The notes beneath the pieces are model-generated. The model was not told the origin of the DNA. It did no database searches and saw nothing but the letters and a program-made list of their open reading frames with translations. The translations under genes and the position numbers were made by a program. Shown here piece after piece: positions 1-8,479 of a stretch of 64,000 nt of DNA; the first letter of the stretch is position 1; every line of letters begins with the position of its first letter. The DNA comes from CBDCWT01 sp965223305 (GTDB lineage: Bacteria > Planctomycetota > Planctomycetia > Pirellulales > Pirellulaceae), in assembly GCA_965223305.1 (NCBI GenBank), contig CBDCWT010000074.1, forward strand, positions 1 through 64,000, in the 5' to 3' direction.

Positions 1-112
1 CGAACAGCAAGATGGAAAGTACGCCAGCGATCATCGAAATCACGCACAGCGACTGCAGCCACATCGCAACCACCTCCAGTCTCAGCTGGTGGAATCTCGC
101 CCGTATGCTCAT
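1..112 (-). CDS. Partial membrane protein, N-terminus only
   Basis: An open frame runs off the left edge of the window. It starts at an ATG at 112 (a second in-frame ATG lies at 64) and reads about 37 residues, opening MSIRARFHQLRLEVVAMW and continuing into a hydrophobic stretch that looks like a first membrane segment. There is too little sequence to assign a family, and no strong ribosome binding site is visible. It could also be a chance frame. Confidence 0.35.
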   Translation of the reverse strand, partial: MSIRARFHQLRLEVVAMWLQSLCVISMIAGVLSILLF

Positions 113-1033
113 CCTTTTTCTAGGTCCAAGCCTCCAGATCGCAAGGCTCAAAAATCGAAAAGACTGCTGTCAGCGCGCATCAAAGTAGCAGGCTCACTCC
201 GTGAGCCGTCCGCACAGCAGCAAGCGAGCTGTCAAATTCACCGCGATGGGACGAGGTCGAGTTTGAGTTTGATAGTAGTGGTATCCACCTGAGCCGGATC
301 AAGGTCGAGGGGATGACGTTTTTTGGGGATGACACGCGCTGAACACCCTGTCAAAATGCCGCAAGTGAACTTCTTTACCACTCCCACGGATGGGTCGAAA
401 CCGTGCCAGCAAGTCTAGCAATCAGTCTTTGCGTCCTCGCTTCCATGGCGGTCTCTTCTTTCACGCCGACACGAATTCAGGACGATCTTGGTCAAGCACC
501 CGTTGCGAACGCCGCAACCGGCGTCACCAGCCGATTGGGAGATTCTGGCCCCGGTCTTACGGAGGCTGTCATTTCCGCGACGAGAGAAACTGCATTTTTC
601 TGACGCCACTCGCTGGCGTGAGCTCTCACGTCGTCGCCAGGAATGGCTCGAGCAGAGACGGAGGGAGGGACGCGTCGTTCCGCGACCAGACACTGTCCGA
701 CGACTTGGATTGTTCGACCGCTTCCTACCACACAGACACGAGTCAGACCACAAGGCTCCGTGAGCCGTCCGCACAGAAGCAAGTGTGGAGCCGTGCGGAG
801 TCGGACGTAACTTCAAAGCGCAGGTGCGCTCCGTTGCCATCCGCGCTTGCCTGCGGAGTTCGCTCGGACCGACCTCCCGCGAGCCAAGCCTTGCGAGCGA
901 ACTCCTCCGGGGCGCGGTTAGACGGGGCGCCTCCATTTCGACTCGTGTTGTGTCGGCGAAATCTGTCTGAGACCGTTCGACATCAGTGCTCCGCGCCACG
1001 AACCAGGTGGCGCTGAGAGACGCTGTCCTAGCG
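113..1033. other. Long intergenic region with degenerate repeats
   Basis: No confident gene is present in these 920 bases. Two degenerate copies of the palindromic 'ggctcactccgtgagcc' type repeat occur near 190-213 and 750-775, each followed by a 'gtccgcacag' tail. The long arginine-rich open frames here overlap on both strands and have no recognisable domain. One weak coding candidate (403-763) is listed separately. Confidence 0.5.
403..763 (+). pseudogene. Possible small secreted protein, frameshifted
   Basis: A GTG at 403 opens a frame whose first residues (PASLAISLCVLASMAVSSF) look like a signal peptide. Around 485 the coding character appears to move to another frame, which reads a charged stretch rich in W, L, R and E (for example DWEILAPVLRRLSF) to a stop at 763. 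A single indel near 485 would join them into a protein of about 120 residues. No family is recognised, so this is only a suggestion. Confidence 0.2.
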
Positions 1034-1599
1034 CTAGATCGTCCACTCTCTGTCCAAGCCGTGATGGGTCACCTGAATTCGTGGCCGGGCCTCGTCCTCG
1101 ACAAGTCGGAAAACCAAGGACGTTTGCTCGCTGTTGACGCTGGTGCTGTTCGCTGTCAATGAAGTTGCAACGAGCTTCATCAAGGCACCGTTTATCCGGT
1201 AGAGCTCCAACCGCCAAGGGTCCCGGTCCACAATCAGCAGTTCTCGCGATTTGACGTCTGCGTAAAAGGCAAGTTTGTCTCGAGTCTGGTCGCCCGGGCT
1301 GACGATTTCGATGGCGAAATCCGGGCCTCCAAGCCAAAACGCATTGTGGTTCACTGCCTCCGTGTGGTTTAGGAAAACCGCAACATCCGGTACCCGGTAG
1401 TTCTCCTGCCAGCCCTCGACTCGATTGCTGACATTGACACCTGGCCGGACTTGACCCAGGGCGTGATCGGTAATGACCTCATCCAGCACTCGCGTCAAAC
1501 GCCCCACAAGCATCTGGTGTTCGTCATCCGGCATCGGTGGCATGATGTAGATTCCCTCCCAAACTTCATCGTACCGATCACCACCACGCGCGGCTCTCT

Positions 1600-3067
1600 G
1601 GTGGTGTAACTTTCTTTCTGTAAAAGCACAGAGGGATTCCGGCGGTAGCGTAGCGAAGCCGGAACGCCTCTGGTAGGTCCGCTTGAAAAGCGTGGGCCAA
1701 TGTTGATCCTCTTTTCGCAAGTCATCACTCAAGCGAAAGGAGACCCACATGACCCACGAAGATCAATCTACCCGTTTCGAGGAGCTTCTCCAACTATTGA
1801 GCGAGCATGGTTTCGACGGTATGGCTCAAGCGATTGAGATCCTGATGAACGAGGCGATGAAGCTGGAGCGCTCAGATGCGCTTGGCGCGATGCCGTATCA
1901 GCGCAGCGAGTCGCGGCGCGGTTATTCCAACGGCTTCAAGCCGAAGACAGTGAACAGCCGCCTTGGCCGTCTGAGCTTGAACGTTCCTCAGACACGGGAC
2001 GTGGAGTTTTATCCATCAGCGCTGGAACGCGGCGAACGCAGTGAACGGGCTCTGAAATTGGCGGTCGCCGAGATGTATGTCCAAGGTGTGTCAACCAGGA
2101 AAGTGGCGGAGATCACTCAAGAATTGTGTGGCCTAGACGTGAGCAGCAGCCAGGTGAGCCGAGCGGCTGAGCTACTCGATCAGGAACTCCAGGCATGGCG
2201 TGAACGCCCCTTAGGCACGGTTCCGTACGTCATCCTGGATGCGCGGTACGAGAAAGTCCGTCACGGTGGCAGCGTGCGTGACTGCGCCGTCCTGGTCGCG
2301 ATAGGCATCCTCGAGAATGGCCGACGTAGCGTGCTCGGCGTGAGTGTTTCCTTGTCTGAAGCTGAGGTTCATTGGCGCGAGTTCTTGAAAAGCCTGATCG
2401 ATCGAGGCCTCCACGGTATTCAATTGATCGTGTCAGACGACCACTCTGGTTTGAAGCAAGCACGTAAAGCGTGCTTCCCCGGAATCGCCTGGCAACGTTG
2501 CCAATTTCACTTGATGCAGAATGCAGTGCACTACGTTCCCAAAGTCGCCATGCGAACCGAAGTCATGCAAGACTTGCGCAGCGTGTTCAATGCCCCGGAC
2601 CGCCATGAAGCGGACCGGCTGCTCGCGCAACTGCGCAACAAGTATGAAAGCACTGCGCCCGATCTCACAGCATGGATGGAAACTAACGTACCCGAAGGCC
2701 TGACGGTCTTCGAGCTGCCACCAAGTCATTGGCGTCGGTTGCGGACCACGAACGTGCTGGAGAGATTGAATCAAGAGATCAAACGACGAACACGCGTCGC
2801 GACGTTGTTCCCGAACGAAGCGTCGTTACTGCGTCTCGTCAGTGCGGTCCTCAGTGAGACCAGCGAAGATTGGGAGACCGGCAAGATCTATCTCACGATG
2901 CAAACTAGCGTATTAGAAAACGGAACACAGAGAAAGGCTAGCGGGGGTCCAGGGGGGCGGCAATGAGCCCCCCGGTCTGCGTGAACGAAAAAGAAACTGG
3001 CGGCGAAGCCGCACCGAACCACTGAGAAGAAGATCAACAGAATTTACAGAACGAAGCTTGCTCGGCC
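1600..3067 (+). mobile_element. IS256-family insertion sequence, complete
   Basis: The element is 1468 bp. Its ends are imperfect inverted repeats: the left end begins ggtggtgtaactttct and the right end, read inward, begins ggccgagcaagcttcg; both are followed by the identical 9-mer TTCTGTAAA (about 18 of 25 positions match). It is flanked by an exact 8-bp direct duplication, ggctctct, at 1592-1599 and 3068-3075, as expected for IS256 (8-9 bp). It carries one transposase gene with no passenger. The intact transposase and perfect target duplication suggest a fairly recent insertion. Confidence 0.9.
1749..2966 (+). CDS. IS256-family (Mutator) transposase
   Basis: A 405-residue DDE transposase, the usual length for IS256. 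The start is supported by AAAGGAG eight bases upstream. Visible family signatures include the first catalytic Asp in VILDARYEKVR (about residue 160), the second in IVSDDHSGLKQARK (about 225), the block WQRCQFHLMQNA typical of the family, and the catalytic Glu in NVLERLNQEIKRR (about 340). The C-terminus carries a short Gly/Arg tail that runs almost to the element's right end. It cuts and moves the surrounding 1.47-kb element and appears intact. Confidence 0.95.
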   Translation: MTHEDQSTRFEELLQLLSEHGFDGMAQAIEILMNEAMKLERSDALGAMPYQRSESRRGYSNGFKPKTVNSRLGRLSLNVPQTRDVEFYPSALERGERSERALKLAVAEMYVQGVSTRKVAEITQELCGLDVSSSQVSRAAELLDQELQAWRERPLGTVPYVILDARYEKVRHGGSVRDCAVLVAIGILENGRRSVLGVSVSLSEAEVHWREFLKSLIDRGLHGIQLIVSDDHSGLKQARKACFPGIAWQRCQFHLMQNAVHYVPKVAMRTEVMQDLRSVFNAPDRHEADRLLAQLRNKYESTAPDLTAWMETNVPEGLTVFELPPSHWRRLRTTNVLERLNQEIKRRTRVATLFPNEASLLRLVSAVLSETSEDWETGKIYLTMQTSVLENGTQRKASGGPGGRQ

Positions 3068-3161
3068 GGCTCTCTCCGCCAGGATTCGCTCCTCTAGAAT
3101 CGGGTCTCGGATCATCGTCGCCATCAGCTATCCTCCGGGACTCTTTTGTGGCCGACGGGAG

Positions 3162-3235
3162 CATCCCCGGCAGGACTCGAACCTGCAACCTATGGATTAG
3201 AAGTCCATTGCTCTATCCAATTGAGCTACGGGGAC
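3162..3235 (-). tRNA. tRNA-Arg (anticodon TCT)
   Basis: Read on the minus strand, 74 nt fold as a cloverleaf. The acceptor stem pairs GTCCCCG with CGGGGAT (G-U at the first pair). The D arm begins GCTCAATTGG. The anticodon stem ATGGA/TCCAT encloses CTTCTAA, giving anticodon TCT. The T arm contains GGTTCGAGTCC. The discriminator is G and CCA is not encoded. It lies directly upstream of the broken Uma2 gene on the same strand. Confidence 0.95.
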
Positions 3236-3441
3236 CTGTGTCCTCCTGTGGCTGCTGCAACCTATCCAACAACCAGTAGCAATCATAACCCGAAGCGGCA
3301 GCGGAGGGGAGTTGAGCCCCAGTTGTAGAAATTGGGTGGGGGCCTCGCCGAGTGCTACAGATGAAATCCGCAGGGGCAACTGGAGAGGGAAAGAACGTGC
3401 AACGGCGCTATCAGTCTCGGTTTTGGCTGCGAGCGATTCCA

Positions 3442-3828
3442 TCACCAAATCGTCTGCACTGGATACTGCGCGAAAATCGGATCATTGGTCGCCAGTGTCA
3501 TGCCGTGGCAATTCGCTTGAGCGACAAGCAGGCGATCAAACGGATCGCGATGGATCATCGGCAGCAGATGAACTTGGCAAACCTCTGGCTCGTCAATGAC
3601 TAAGAGATCAAAGCCTGCCTGAGATCGTTGGGTGGACAGATACCGATTCGGAGGTTGTGGAAGGCGCAGCTTGCCTAGTCCGTACTTGATGGAGGCTTCC
3701 CAAGACGACACCACGCTGACGAAGACATGATTCGTGGCGCGAAGCACCGCTTGCCGGACGGTTGCGGACAGATTTGGATCGTCCGTGATCGCCCAGAGGA
3801 AGGCATGCGTGTCCAACAGTATCTTCAC
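3442..3828 (-). CDS. VapC-like PIN-domain toxin
   Basis: A 128-residue PIN-domain protein, the toxin of a type II toxin-antitoxin pair; PIN toxins are Mg-dependent RNases that often cleave tRNA. The acidic active-site residues are visible: Asp in MKILLDTHAFLW, Glu in VVSSWEASIK, Asp in IHRDPFDRLLVAQ and Asp in TLATNDPIF. Its ATG overlaps the stop of the upstream antitoxin gene by 4 bp (ATGA), so the two are translationally coupled. Length and motifs are typical of a complete, active toxin. The RNA target cannot be told from sequence. Confidence 0.92.
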   Translation of the reverse strand: MKILLDTHAFLWAITDDPNLSATVRQAVLRATNHVFVSVVSSWEASIKYGLGKLRLPQPPNRYLSTQRSQAGFDLLVIDEPEVCQVHLLPMIHRDPFDRLLVAQANCHGMTLATNDPIFAQYPVQTIW

Positions 3829-4073
3829 GAATCTCCTTCGAACGCGCGCAGCATCTCCTCGGGCAACGGCTCAAAGAACTCCGGGCCGACTCTGAACTCC
3901 CCTTGGGCCAGCCCCACAGTTCGCGGCGTGGAATGTTCCACTGGAAGCAGGCGAATCTCGGCGATCGGACGATTTCGCCGACACAACACGATCCTGTCCT
4001 CCGGCCCCAGCTCCTCAAGATGCCGTGATAGGTGTGTTTTCGCATCATGAATGTTCAAATGAACTTCATTCAT
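3825..4073 (-). CDS. Phd/YefM-type antitoxin
   Basis: An 82-residue antitoxin preceding the PIN toxin in one operon. The N-terminal half (VHLNIHDAKTHLSRHLEEL and RIVLCRRNRPIAEIRLLP) is the Phd/YefM DNA-binding fold. The C-terminal half (FFEPLPEEMLRAFEGDS) is the toxin-binding tail, ending in the common LPEE...FEG pattern. Such antitoxins repress their own promoter, presumably in the AT-rich stretch at 4075-4110. The order antitoxin-toxin with a 4-bp overlap is canonical. Confidence 0.9.
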   Translation of the reverse strand: MNEVHLNIHDAKTHLSRHLEELGPEDRIVLCRRNRPIAEIRLLPVEHSTPRTVGLAQGEFRVGPEFFEPLPEEMLRAFEGDS

Positions 4074-4104
4074 AACTAAATATTAAACCAATAACTGAAC
4101 TAAG

Positions 4105-4686
4105 TCAATCCTTGAGATCGACTTCACTTGTGTTCTTGTCGATCTCGTTGGCGACATCAGCGGCGTCTAGCTCGGAGCCACGGAAAGCGTCTGCGAAGAA
4201 TGCAGCACGAAAAAAACGTGCTGCAGAGAACTTTTGGTCCTTCAACATGAACCAGACGTTCTTGTCGTGGTAGTGAGAGAAGACAAGTAACAAGACCACT
4301 GAACGCTTAGACTTGAGATGCTTTTCTTGGATTTGTCGAATAGAGGTTAGGACTTCGTTCGCAGGCTTTATGTTATAGACACCACTCTTCCTCGCCTTGT
4401 AGTCGTGAATTGCGAAACGAGAGAACAGTAGATCGCGGTGTTGTGCTGTGTCGTGTCGGTACAGGATTGCAGCAACAAGTAGCTTGATTGGCTCGCGTTT
4501 ATCTTTGGAAAAAGCGCGAAGCGTGCGCAACTCATGTTCTCCCAGGTCTCGGCCCAATAGTGCAGCCAGCGCATTCAGATCGCGGACCATCACCGTCTCT
4601 TTGGTCTCTTGGGTGAAGCCCGTGGTCCATCCCCCGAACGCCGCCACAGCACAAATCACTGTCGGCTTCCATTGTCCTACAAACAT
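4105..4686 (-). CDS. Secreted protein of unknown function
   Basis: About 193 residues from the ATG at 4686, chosen because CCAGGAG lies nine bases upstream; the longer frame from 4755 has no such site. Residues 1-26 (MFVGQWKPTVICAVAAFGGW) look like a signal peptide, so the protein is probably exported. The rest is mixed helical and charged, with one motif-like stretch, VVLLLVFSHYHDKNVWF, and an acidic C-terminus. No family is recognised. It lies upstream of the toxin-antitoxin pair on the same strand but 31 bp away with its own likely promoter. Confidence 0.6.
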   Translation of the reverse strand: MFVGQWKPTVICAVAAFGGWTTGFTQETKETVMVRDLNALAALLGRDLGEHELRTLRAFSKDKREPIKLLVAAILYRHDTAQHRDLLFSRFAIHDYKARKSGVYNIKPANEVLTSIRQIQEKHLKSKRSVVLLLVFSHYHDKNVWFMLKDQKFSAARFFRAAFFADAFRGSELDAADVANEIDKNTSEVDLKD

Positions 4687-4906
4687 CGTGGTAATCTCCT
4701 GGTTCCGAGGTTTCGAGAAAGAAGTCGGCCGCCGAGAGAAGCCCCACTTCAACACTTTGCCCGCAGATTGTCAACGGCGGCGTACCGCTCTGATGTGCCG
4801 TCATCTTCCTCCCAGAGTTCCATGAGTTCGGTTGGTTCGCTGCGTATCGATCAATGACGGACAGTGCCGTTTCGATGAGGTCCTCTGGCAGTGATTGAGC
4901 GTGAGT

Positions 4907-5794
4907 TCATCGCTGTGTGACCAAGTCACCGAACAACTCTGGACGGCGCGTGCGGAGTGTGTAGTTGGGATGGCTGCGGGCGATCGATAGTCGCTTGGCG
5001 GTGAGGTCGTCGACAATCATCTCGTCGCAGATTTTTTCCAGCTGGGCGTGCTTCTGCACATTTCCCAACGGATCGATGATCATCGCGCCACCGGGATGAT
5101 GGGGCTGGTTGTAATGCTCGCGAGGCAGCGAGTCGACATACCCCGCGCGGCCCGCTTGGTCGGCGAAGACACAGTAGCACGCGTTTTCCCGCGCCCGCAT
5201 GCGATAGCAGCTGGTAAAGAAGTCGAACACCTTCTCGCGGGCCCGAGTTGCCGATTCCGGTGAGTCATCCCAGCGGCCTTCGCGGGCCGCGTGTGGCATC
5301 AGAATCACATCGGCACCCTTGAGCGCCACCAGTCGATCGACCTCCGGAAACTGGTTGTCGTAACAGATCACCATGCCAACCTTGCATTTACCTAGATCAA
5401 AGACGCGCACCTCGCGGCCGCCCTTATAGAAAAAAGTCTCGTCACGCGAGAGGTGCAGTTTTCGTTGAGAACCCAGATAGCCCTGCGGACCAACCAACAC
5501 CTGTGTGTTGTAGACGATGTCGTTTTCCTTTTCGCTCAATCCTGCTGAGATGACGACTCCAAACCGACTGGCGATCTCCAGCAGCCGCTGCGTCGCCGGG
5601 CCGTCCGGCACGGGCTCGGCCAGCTCCCAAGTATTGGGAGTACAATGCCCGTGAACGACTAGTTCGGGAAAGAGTATCAACTCGACGCCCTCCCCCGCCG
5701 CCTGCTCTGTGAACCGTTCGATTCGCTCCAGCACATGTTGCCGCTTCTCGAACTCGCTGTTCATACTCACGGCAGCTACACGAATGTCTTGCAT
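4907..5794 (-). CDS. Carbon-nitrogen hydrolase (nitrilase superfamily)
   Basis: A 295-residue enzyme of the nitrilase/amidase superfamily, which hydrolyses C-N bonds of nitriles, amides or carbamoyl compounds. The catalytic triad is visible: Glu in LILFPELVVHGH (about residue 44), Lys in GSQRKLHLS (about 113) and Cys in VGMVICYDNQFPE (about 147). Length and spacing are normal. It probably acts in the cytoplasm, as no signal peptide is seen. The substrate is unknown. The next genes, an isomerase-like TIM barrel and a creatininase-family amidohydrolase, could belong to the same catabolic theme, but repeats separate them and orientations differ. Confidence 0.9.
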   Translation of the reverse strand: MQDIRVAAVSMNSEFEKRQHVLERIERFTEQAAGEGVELILFPELVVHGHCTPNTWELAEPVPDGPATQRLLEIASRFGVVISAGLSEKENDIVYNTQVLVGPQGYLGSQRKLHLSRDETFFYKGGREVRVFDLGKCKVGMVICYDNQFPEVDRLVALKGADVILMPHAAREGRWDDSPESATRAREKVFDFFTSCYRMRARENACYCVFADQAGRAGYVDSLPREHYNQPHHPGGAMIIDPLGNVQKHAQLEKICDEMIVDDLTAKRLSIARSHPNYTLRTRRPELFGDLVTQR

Positions 5795-5901
5795 GATCGT
5801 CTTCGGTTGGCGTTGTGAAGGGAAAACCTGCCCGGATTCTCGCGCACCACTTTCGCCCGGTCAAGCTCGGCCCACTCTGGCAACACCGAGCGCGGTGCTT
5901 C

Positions 5902-6479
5902 GTGTTGCCGGAACTGCGCGGCGGTTACGTCGTGTGAGATGATTAAAGATCTTGTCCGCCGCTTGTTCCGGCCCACCTAGCTACTGTATCGAGGCGAGAT
6001 CGTCGTGTGGACACGGGGCGCTTGTGGCGGCTCGGCAGGAGCCTCGCCCTCCCGGACTTCTTGATGGTGGCTGCACGGTTCGACTAGAGTGCTTTTGTGT
6101 TGCCGGAAGTGCGCGGCGGTTATGTCGTGTGAGATGATCAAAGATCTTGTCCGCCGCTTGTTCCGGCCCACCTAGCTACTGTATCGAGGCGAGATCGTCG
6201 TGTGGACACGGGGCGCTTGTGGCGGCTCGGCAGGAGCCTCGCCCTCCCGGACTTCTTGATGGTGGCTGCACGGTTCGACTAGAGTGCTTTTGTGTTGCCG
6301 GAACTGCGCGGTGGTTACGTCGTGTGAGATGATTAAAGATCTTGTCCGCCGCTTGTTCCGGCCCACCTAGCTACTGTATCGAGGCGAGATCATCGTGTGG
6401 ACATGGAGCGCTTGCGGCGGCTCGGCAGGAGCCTCGCCCTCCCGGACTTCTTGATGGTGGCTGCACGGTTCGACTAGAG
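5902..6479. repeat. Three tandem copies of a 195-bp repeat
   Basis: Units begin at 5902, 6097 and 6292, each opening gtgttgccgga. They are nearly identical, with only scattered substitutions such as aactgcg versus aagtgcg. The third lacks its last few bases and runs into the stop codon of the gene ending at 6474. Each unit contains one copy of the dispersed hairpin ggctcggcaggagcc followed by tcgccctccc. The high identity points to recent tandem duplication. Open frames on both strands repeat with the unit and are not genes. Confidence 0.95.
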
Positions 6480-7292
6480 CTTGGCTTCGCCCAGCAACTT
6501 CCGCAAAGCGGTGATCGCGATCTCGCCAAACTGGCGCGGCGGGACTTGCCAAACTTGCGGGTTCATCAGCTCGACGGAAACGTACCCGCCATAATCGATC
6601 GCGCGCAGCCGCTCGATGACCGGATTCAGGTGGATCTCGCCGTCGCCAGGCAGGATTCGATCCGCATCGCTGGCGAACTCCCGCGGTATATCCGCGATGT
6701 CGCAGATCTGGACGTGAAATAGATTTGCCTGCTGGAGGTAGCCCAGGTCTTGCGGCTTGCTTGGCCCGACATGGTAGTGAAACAGATCGAGGCACAGTCC
6801 CAAGTGCGGACTGGCGACTTCGTCGACCAGGGCCGCGGCTGTCTGTAAGTTGTTGCCGATCGCAGCGTCGCCTTGAAACTCGAGTGCCGCCCGAACCTGA
6901 TGCCGTCCGGCCAGCTGGGCCGCTTCGACCAATGACTTTTGCACACGTTCGACGTCGATCTGTTGCAGAGGGCCGCGCACGTCACAGGCGACCACGATCG
7001 TCTGCACACCAAGTTGGCTGCAGAGATCCAGTCGCCGGGCGAAGAGCTGCCAGGCCTGTTTTCGTGCCTCCCCCTGGCTCACCAGGAGGCCGCCCTGAAA
7101 ACTGGCCACCGGCATCTCGACACCGTGCCGCTCCAGCAGAGCGAGCAAGTCCGCTACTGAATGGTTGTGCAAGTACTGTTCAATCTTGGTTAGCCAGCCT
7201 TCGATGGCCTCACAGTGACCGGCCGAGTATTCCTCGACGTCGACCTCAAAGGGCGAATTCAGCGAGCAGATCTGACTCAACGCCGGTTTCAT
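6474..7292 (-). CDS. Sugar phosphate isomerase/epimerase-like TIM-barrel protein
   Basis: About 272 residues from the ATG at 7292; a TTG nine codons earlier is a less likely start. It shows the xylose-isomerase-like TIM-barrel pattern: HGVEMPVASFQGG, LGVQTIVVACD, RAALEFQGD (metal-ligand Glu), LGLCLDLFHYHVG (metal-ligand Asp and His), LFHVQICDI, ILPGDGEIHL and GYVSVELMNP. These proteins isomerise or epimerise keto sugars or inositols with a divalent metal. The substrate is not predictable. Its stop codon lies at the edge of the 195-bp repeat array. Confidence 0.88.
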   Translation of the reverse strand: MKPALSQICSLNSPFEVDVEEYSAGHCEAIEGWLTKIEQYLHNHSVADLLALLERHGVEMPVASFQGGLLVSQGEARKQAWQLFARRLDLCSQLGVQTIVVACDVRGPLQQIDVERVQKSLVEAAQLAGRHQVRAALEFQGDAAIGNNLQTAAALVDEVASPHLGLCLDLFHYHVGPSKPQDLGYLQQANLFHVQICDIADIPREFASDADRILPGDGEIHLNPVIERLRAIDYGGYVSVELMNPQVWQVPPRQFGEIAITALRKLLGEAKL

Positions 7293-7334
7293 ACGCGATC
7301 GACCTACGGGATGGAACAAAAGTGGCGAGGAACA

Positions 7335-7495
7335 AAGTGGCAGGCACGCTCTGTGTGGAAGAACAGTCCTCTAAGGTAGTCGGCACAACTCCGTGTGCTG
7401 TAACGGTCGGGCTTCCTTCAAATGGCGGACGGCACGCGGAGCGTGCCTGCTACTAAAATCGCGGACGGCACACGGAGTGTGCCTGCTACTTTGCT
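7335..7495. repeat. Cluster of 'cacacggagtgtg' palindromic repeats
   Basis: Several copies of a dispersed palindrome, consensus gacggcacacggagtgtgcc followed by tgctac, occur at about 7339, 7374, 7430-7455 and 7467-7493. Each folds as GGCACAC/GTGTGCC around a 3-base loop. The same family recurs at 8480-8650 and 15126-15150. No gene lies in 7293-7745. Confidence 0.85.
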
Positions 7496-7599
7496 GACGA
7501 AATCGGCTTCAGCCGTGCCACTGCTGGTGCCGATATAACAGATACAACGATACCGGGAGGGCGGAATGGGTGCATTCCATTCCGTTTCAGGATAGAGGT

Positions 7600-7640
7600 C
7601 ATAGCATGACGACGGAGCGACGTGCTATGGCCTTTTTTTT
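7600..7640 (+). terminator. Rho-independent terminator-like hairpin
   Basis: The arms catagcatgacg (7600-7611) and cgacgtgctatg (7618-7629) pair over 11 of 12 positions around a 6-base loop and are followed by cc and eight T. No plus-strand gene lies upstream. The hairpin sits about 105 bp before the creatininase-family gene and is preceded by a smaller hairpin (ggaatg/cattcc near 7563-7578). It may end a small RNA, or act as a leader attenuator for the downstream gene. Confidence 0.6.
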
Positions 7641-7745
7641 GCGCGCACAGCAAACAATGTAGCCGAATCGGCGCGAGTTTGGGAGAATCTCCACTTGAGG
7701 GAGTCGTTTCCGGTGTTCAGGCCCGCGCAGCTGTGAGAAGTCACG

Positions 7746-8468
7746 ATGGCAGTCGAAGTCTTGCTACGCAAGCACACTCGCCGCGAGTTTCGCCAACGGA
7801 TGAATTCGGGGGAGCTGAAAGCTTGCATCATTCCCGTGGCGGCCATCGAACAACACCTCGAGCACCTCGAGATGGAGCACGATTGGCGAAGCGTCATGGA
7901 AGTCGCGGTGAGGACGGCCGAGCGGCTGCGCCCCACGACGCTCGTCGCCGAAGGGCTGATGTGCGGCATCAGCGAGCATCACATGAGACACCCAGGGACG
8001 TTGTCGCTAACTCCGGCTACGTTTCTGTCGGTCCTGCACGACATGGTTGACAGTATGGTCCGAGCAGGATTTCGCAATCTGGTCGTCCTTAACGGCCACG
8101 GTGGAAATGTGGCCCCCTGCCGTGCAACTTGGGATCAGTTTCTCCGCCGCTTTCAAATCAACCTGCACTTCATCTCGTACTGGGATGTCTACACGTTGGA
8201 CGATGCCCAGCTGCTGGAAAGCGGCCAGCGGCTACCGCAGGACCTTCCCGGCCACGCCCAAGAGTTTGAGACGTCTTTTGCACTGAGCGCCTTTCCCGAA
8301 AATGTGCGGACCGATATGTGGACCGATCAACCGGATCCCACGCCGGCCATGGCGACGCCGGAGAAAGGAGCGGAGTTCATCGAGCGCGCCGTTGAGCGGC
8401 TGGTGCAGTTCCTGCAAGGCATGATAGATGGTGAACGTGTCGCCGAAGTCCCGCCGTTTCACCCGTAA
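7746..8468 (+). CDS. Creatininase-family amidohydrolase
   Basis: A 240-residue protein of the creatininase/FAPy-deformylase family, metal-dependent amidohydrolases. Metal-site motifs are visible: IIPVAAIEQHLEHLEMEHDW (the family PvGsxEqHGpHLPl.tD pattern with Glu, His and Asp kept), LNGHGGN (about residue 117) and GHAQEFETS (about 174). Glycine and proline positions of the first motif are altered, so specificity may differ from creatininase. A terminator-like leader lies upstream. Cytoplasmic, as there is no signal peptide. Confidence 0.9.
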   Translation: MAVEVLLRKHTRREFRQRMNSGELKACIIPVAAIEQHLEHLEMEHDWRSVMEVAVRTAERLRPTTLVAEGLMCGISEHHMRHPGTLSLTPATFLSVLHDMVDSMVRAGFRNLVVLNGHGGNVAPCRATWDQFLRRFQINLHFISYWDVYTLDDAQLLESGQRLPQDLPGHAQEFETSFALSAFPENVRTDMWTDQPDPTPAMATPEKGAEFIERAVERLVQFLQGMIDGERVAEVPPFHP

Positions 8469-8479
8469 CCCAACTCTAA

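Larger units (their letters stand above)
1034..3124 (-). pseudogene. Uma2-family (DUF820) protein split by an insertion sequence
   Basis: Uma2 proteins are PD-(D/E)xK-fold putative nucleases common in cyanobacteria and planctomycetes. The 3' part (1034-1591) encodes the domain from RYDEVWEGIY through RVPDVAVF and the catalytic-type stretch DFAIEIVSPGDQTRDKLAFY. The 5' part lies beyond the insertion at 3068-3124: ATG at 3124, preceded by GGAGGATAGCTG, encoding MATMIRDPILEERILAERA. Removing 1600-3067 plus one copy of the 8-bp target duplication joins the two in frame (AERA followed by ARGGDRYDEV) and gives 204 residues, the usual family length. In its present state a chimeric frame starting inside the element (ATG at 1750) could still yield a 238-residue product. 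The ancestral start lies 38 bp downstream of the tRNA-Arg on the same strand. Confidence 0.85.

Noticed and set aside
390..1016. Long arginine/serine-rich open frame of 208 codons near the left edge
   Set aside because: It overlaps open frames on both strands, has no domain or ribosome site, and includes repeat sequence. It looks like chance openness in GC-rich DNA.
5952..6722. Repeated 61-126 codon frames opening MSAACSGPPSYC
   Set aside because: They recur with the 195-bp repeat and run antisense into the isomerase-like gene.
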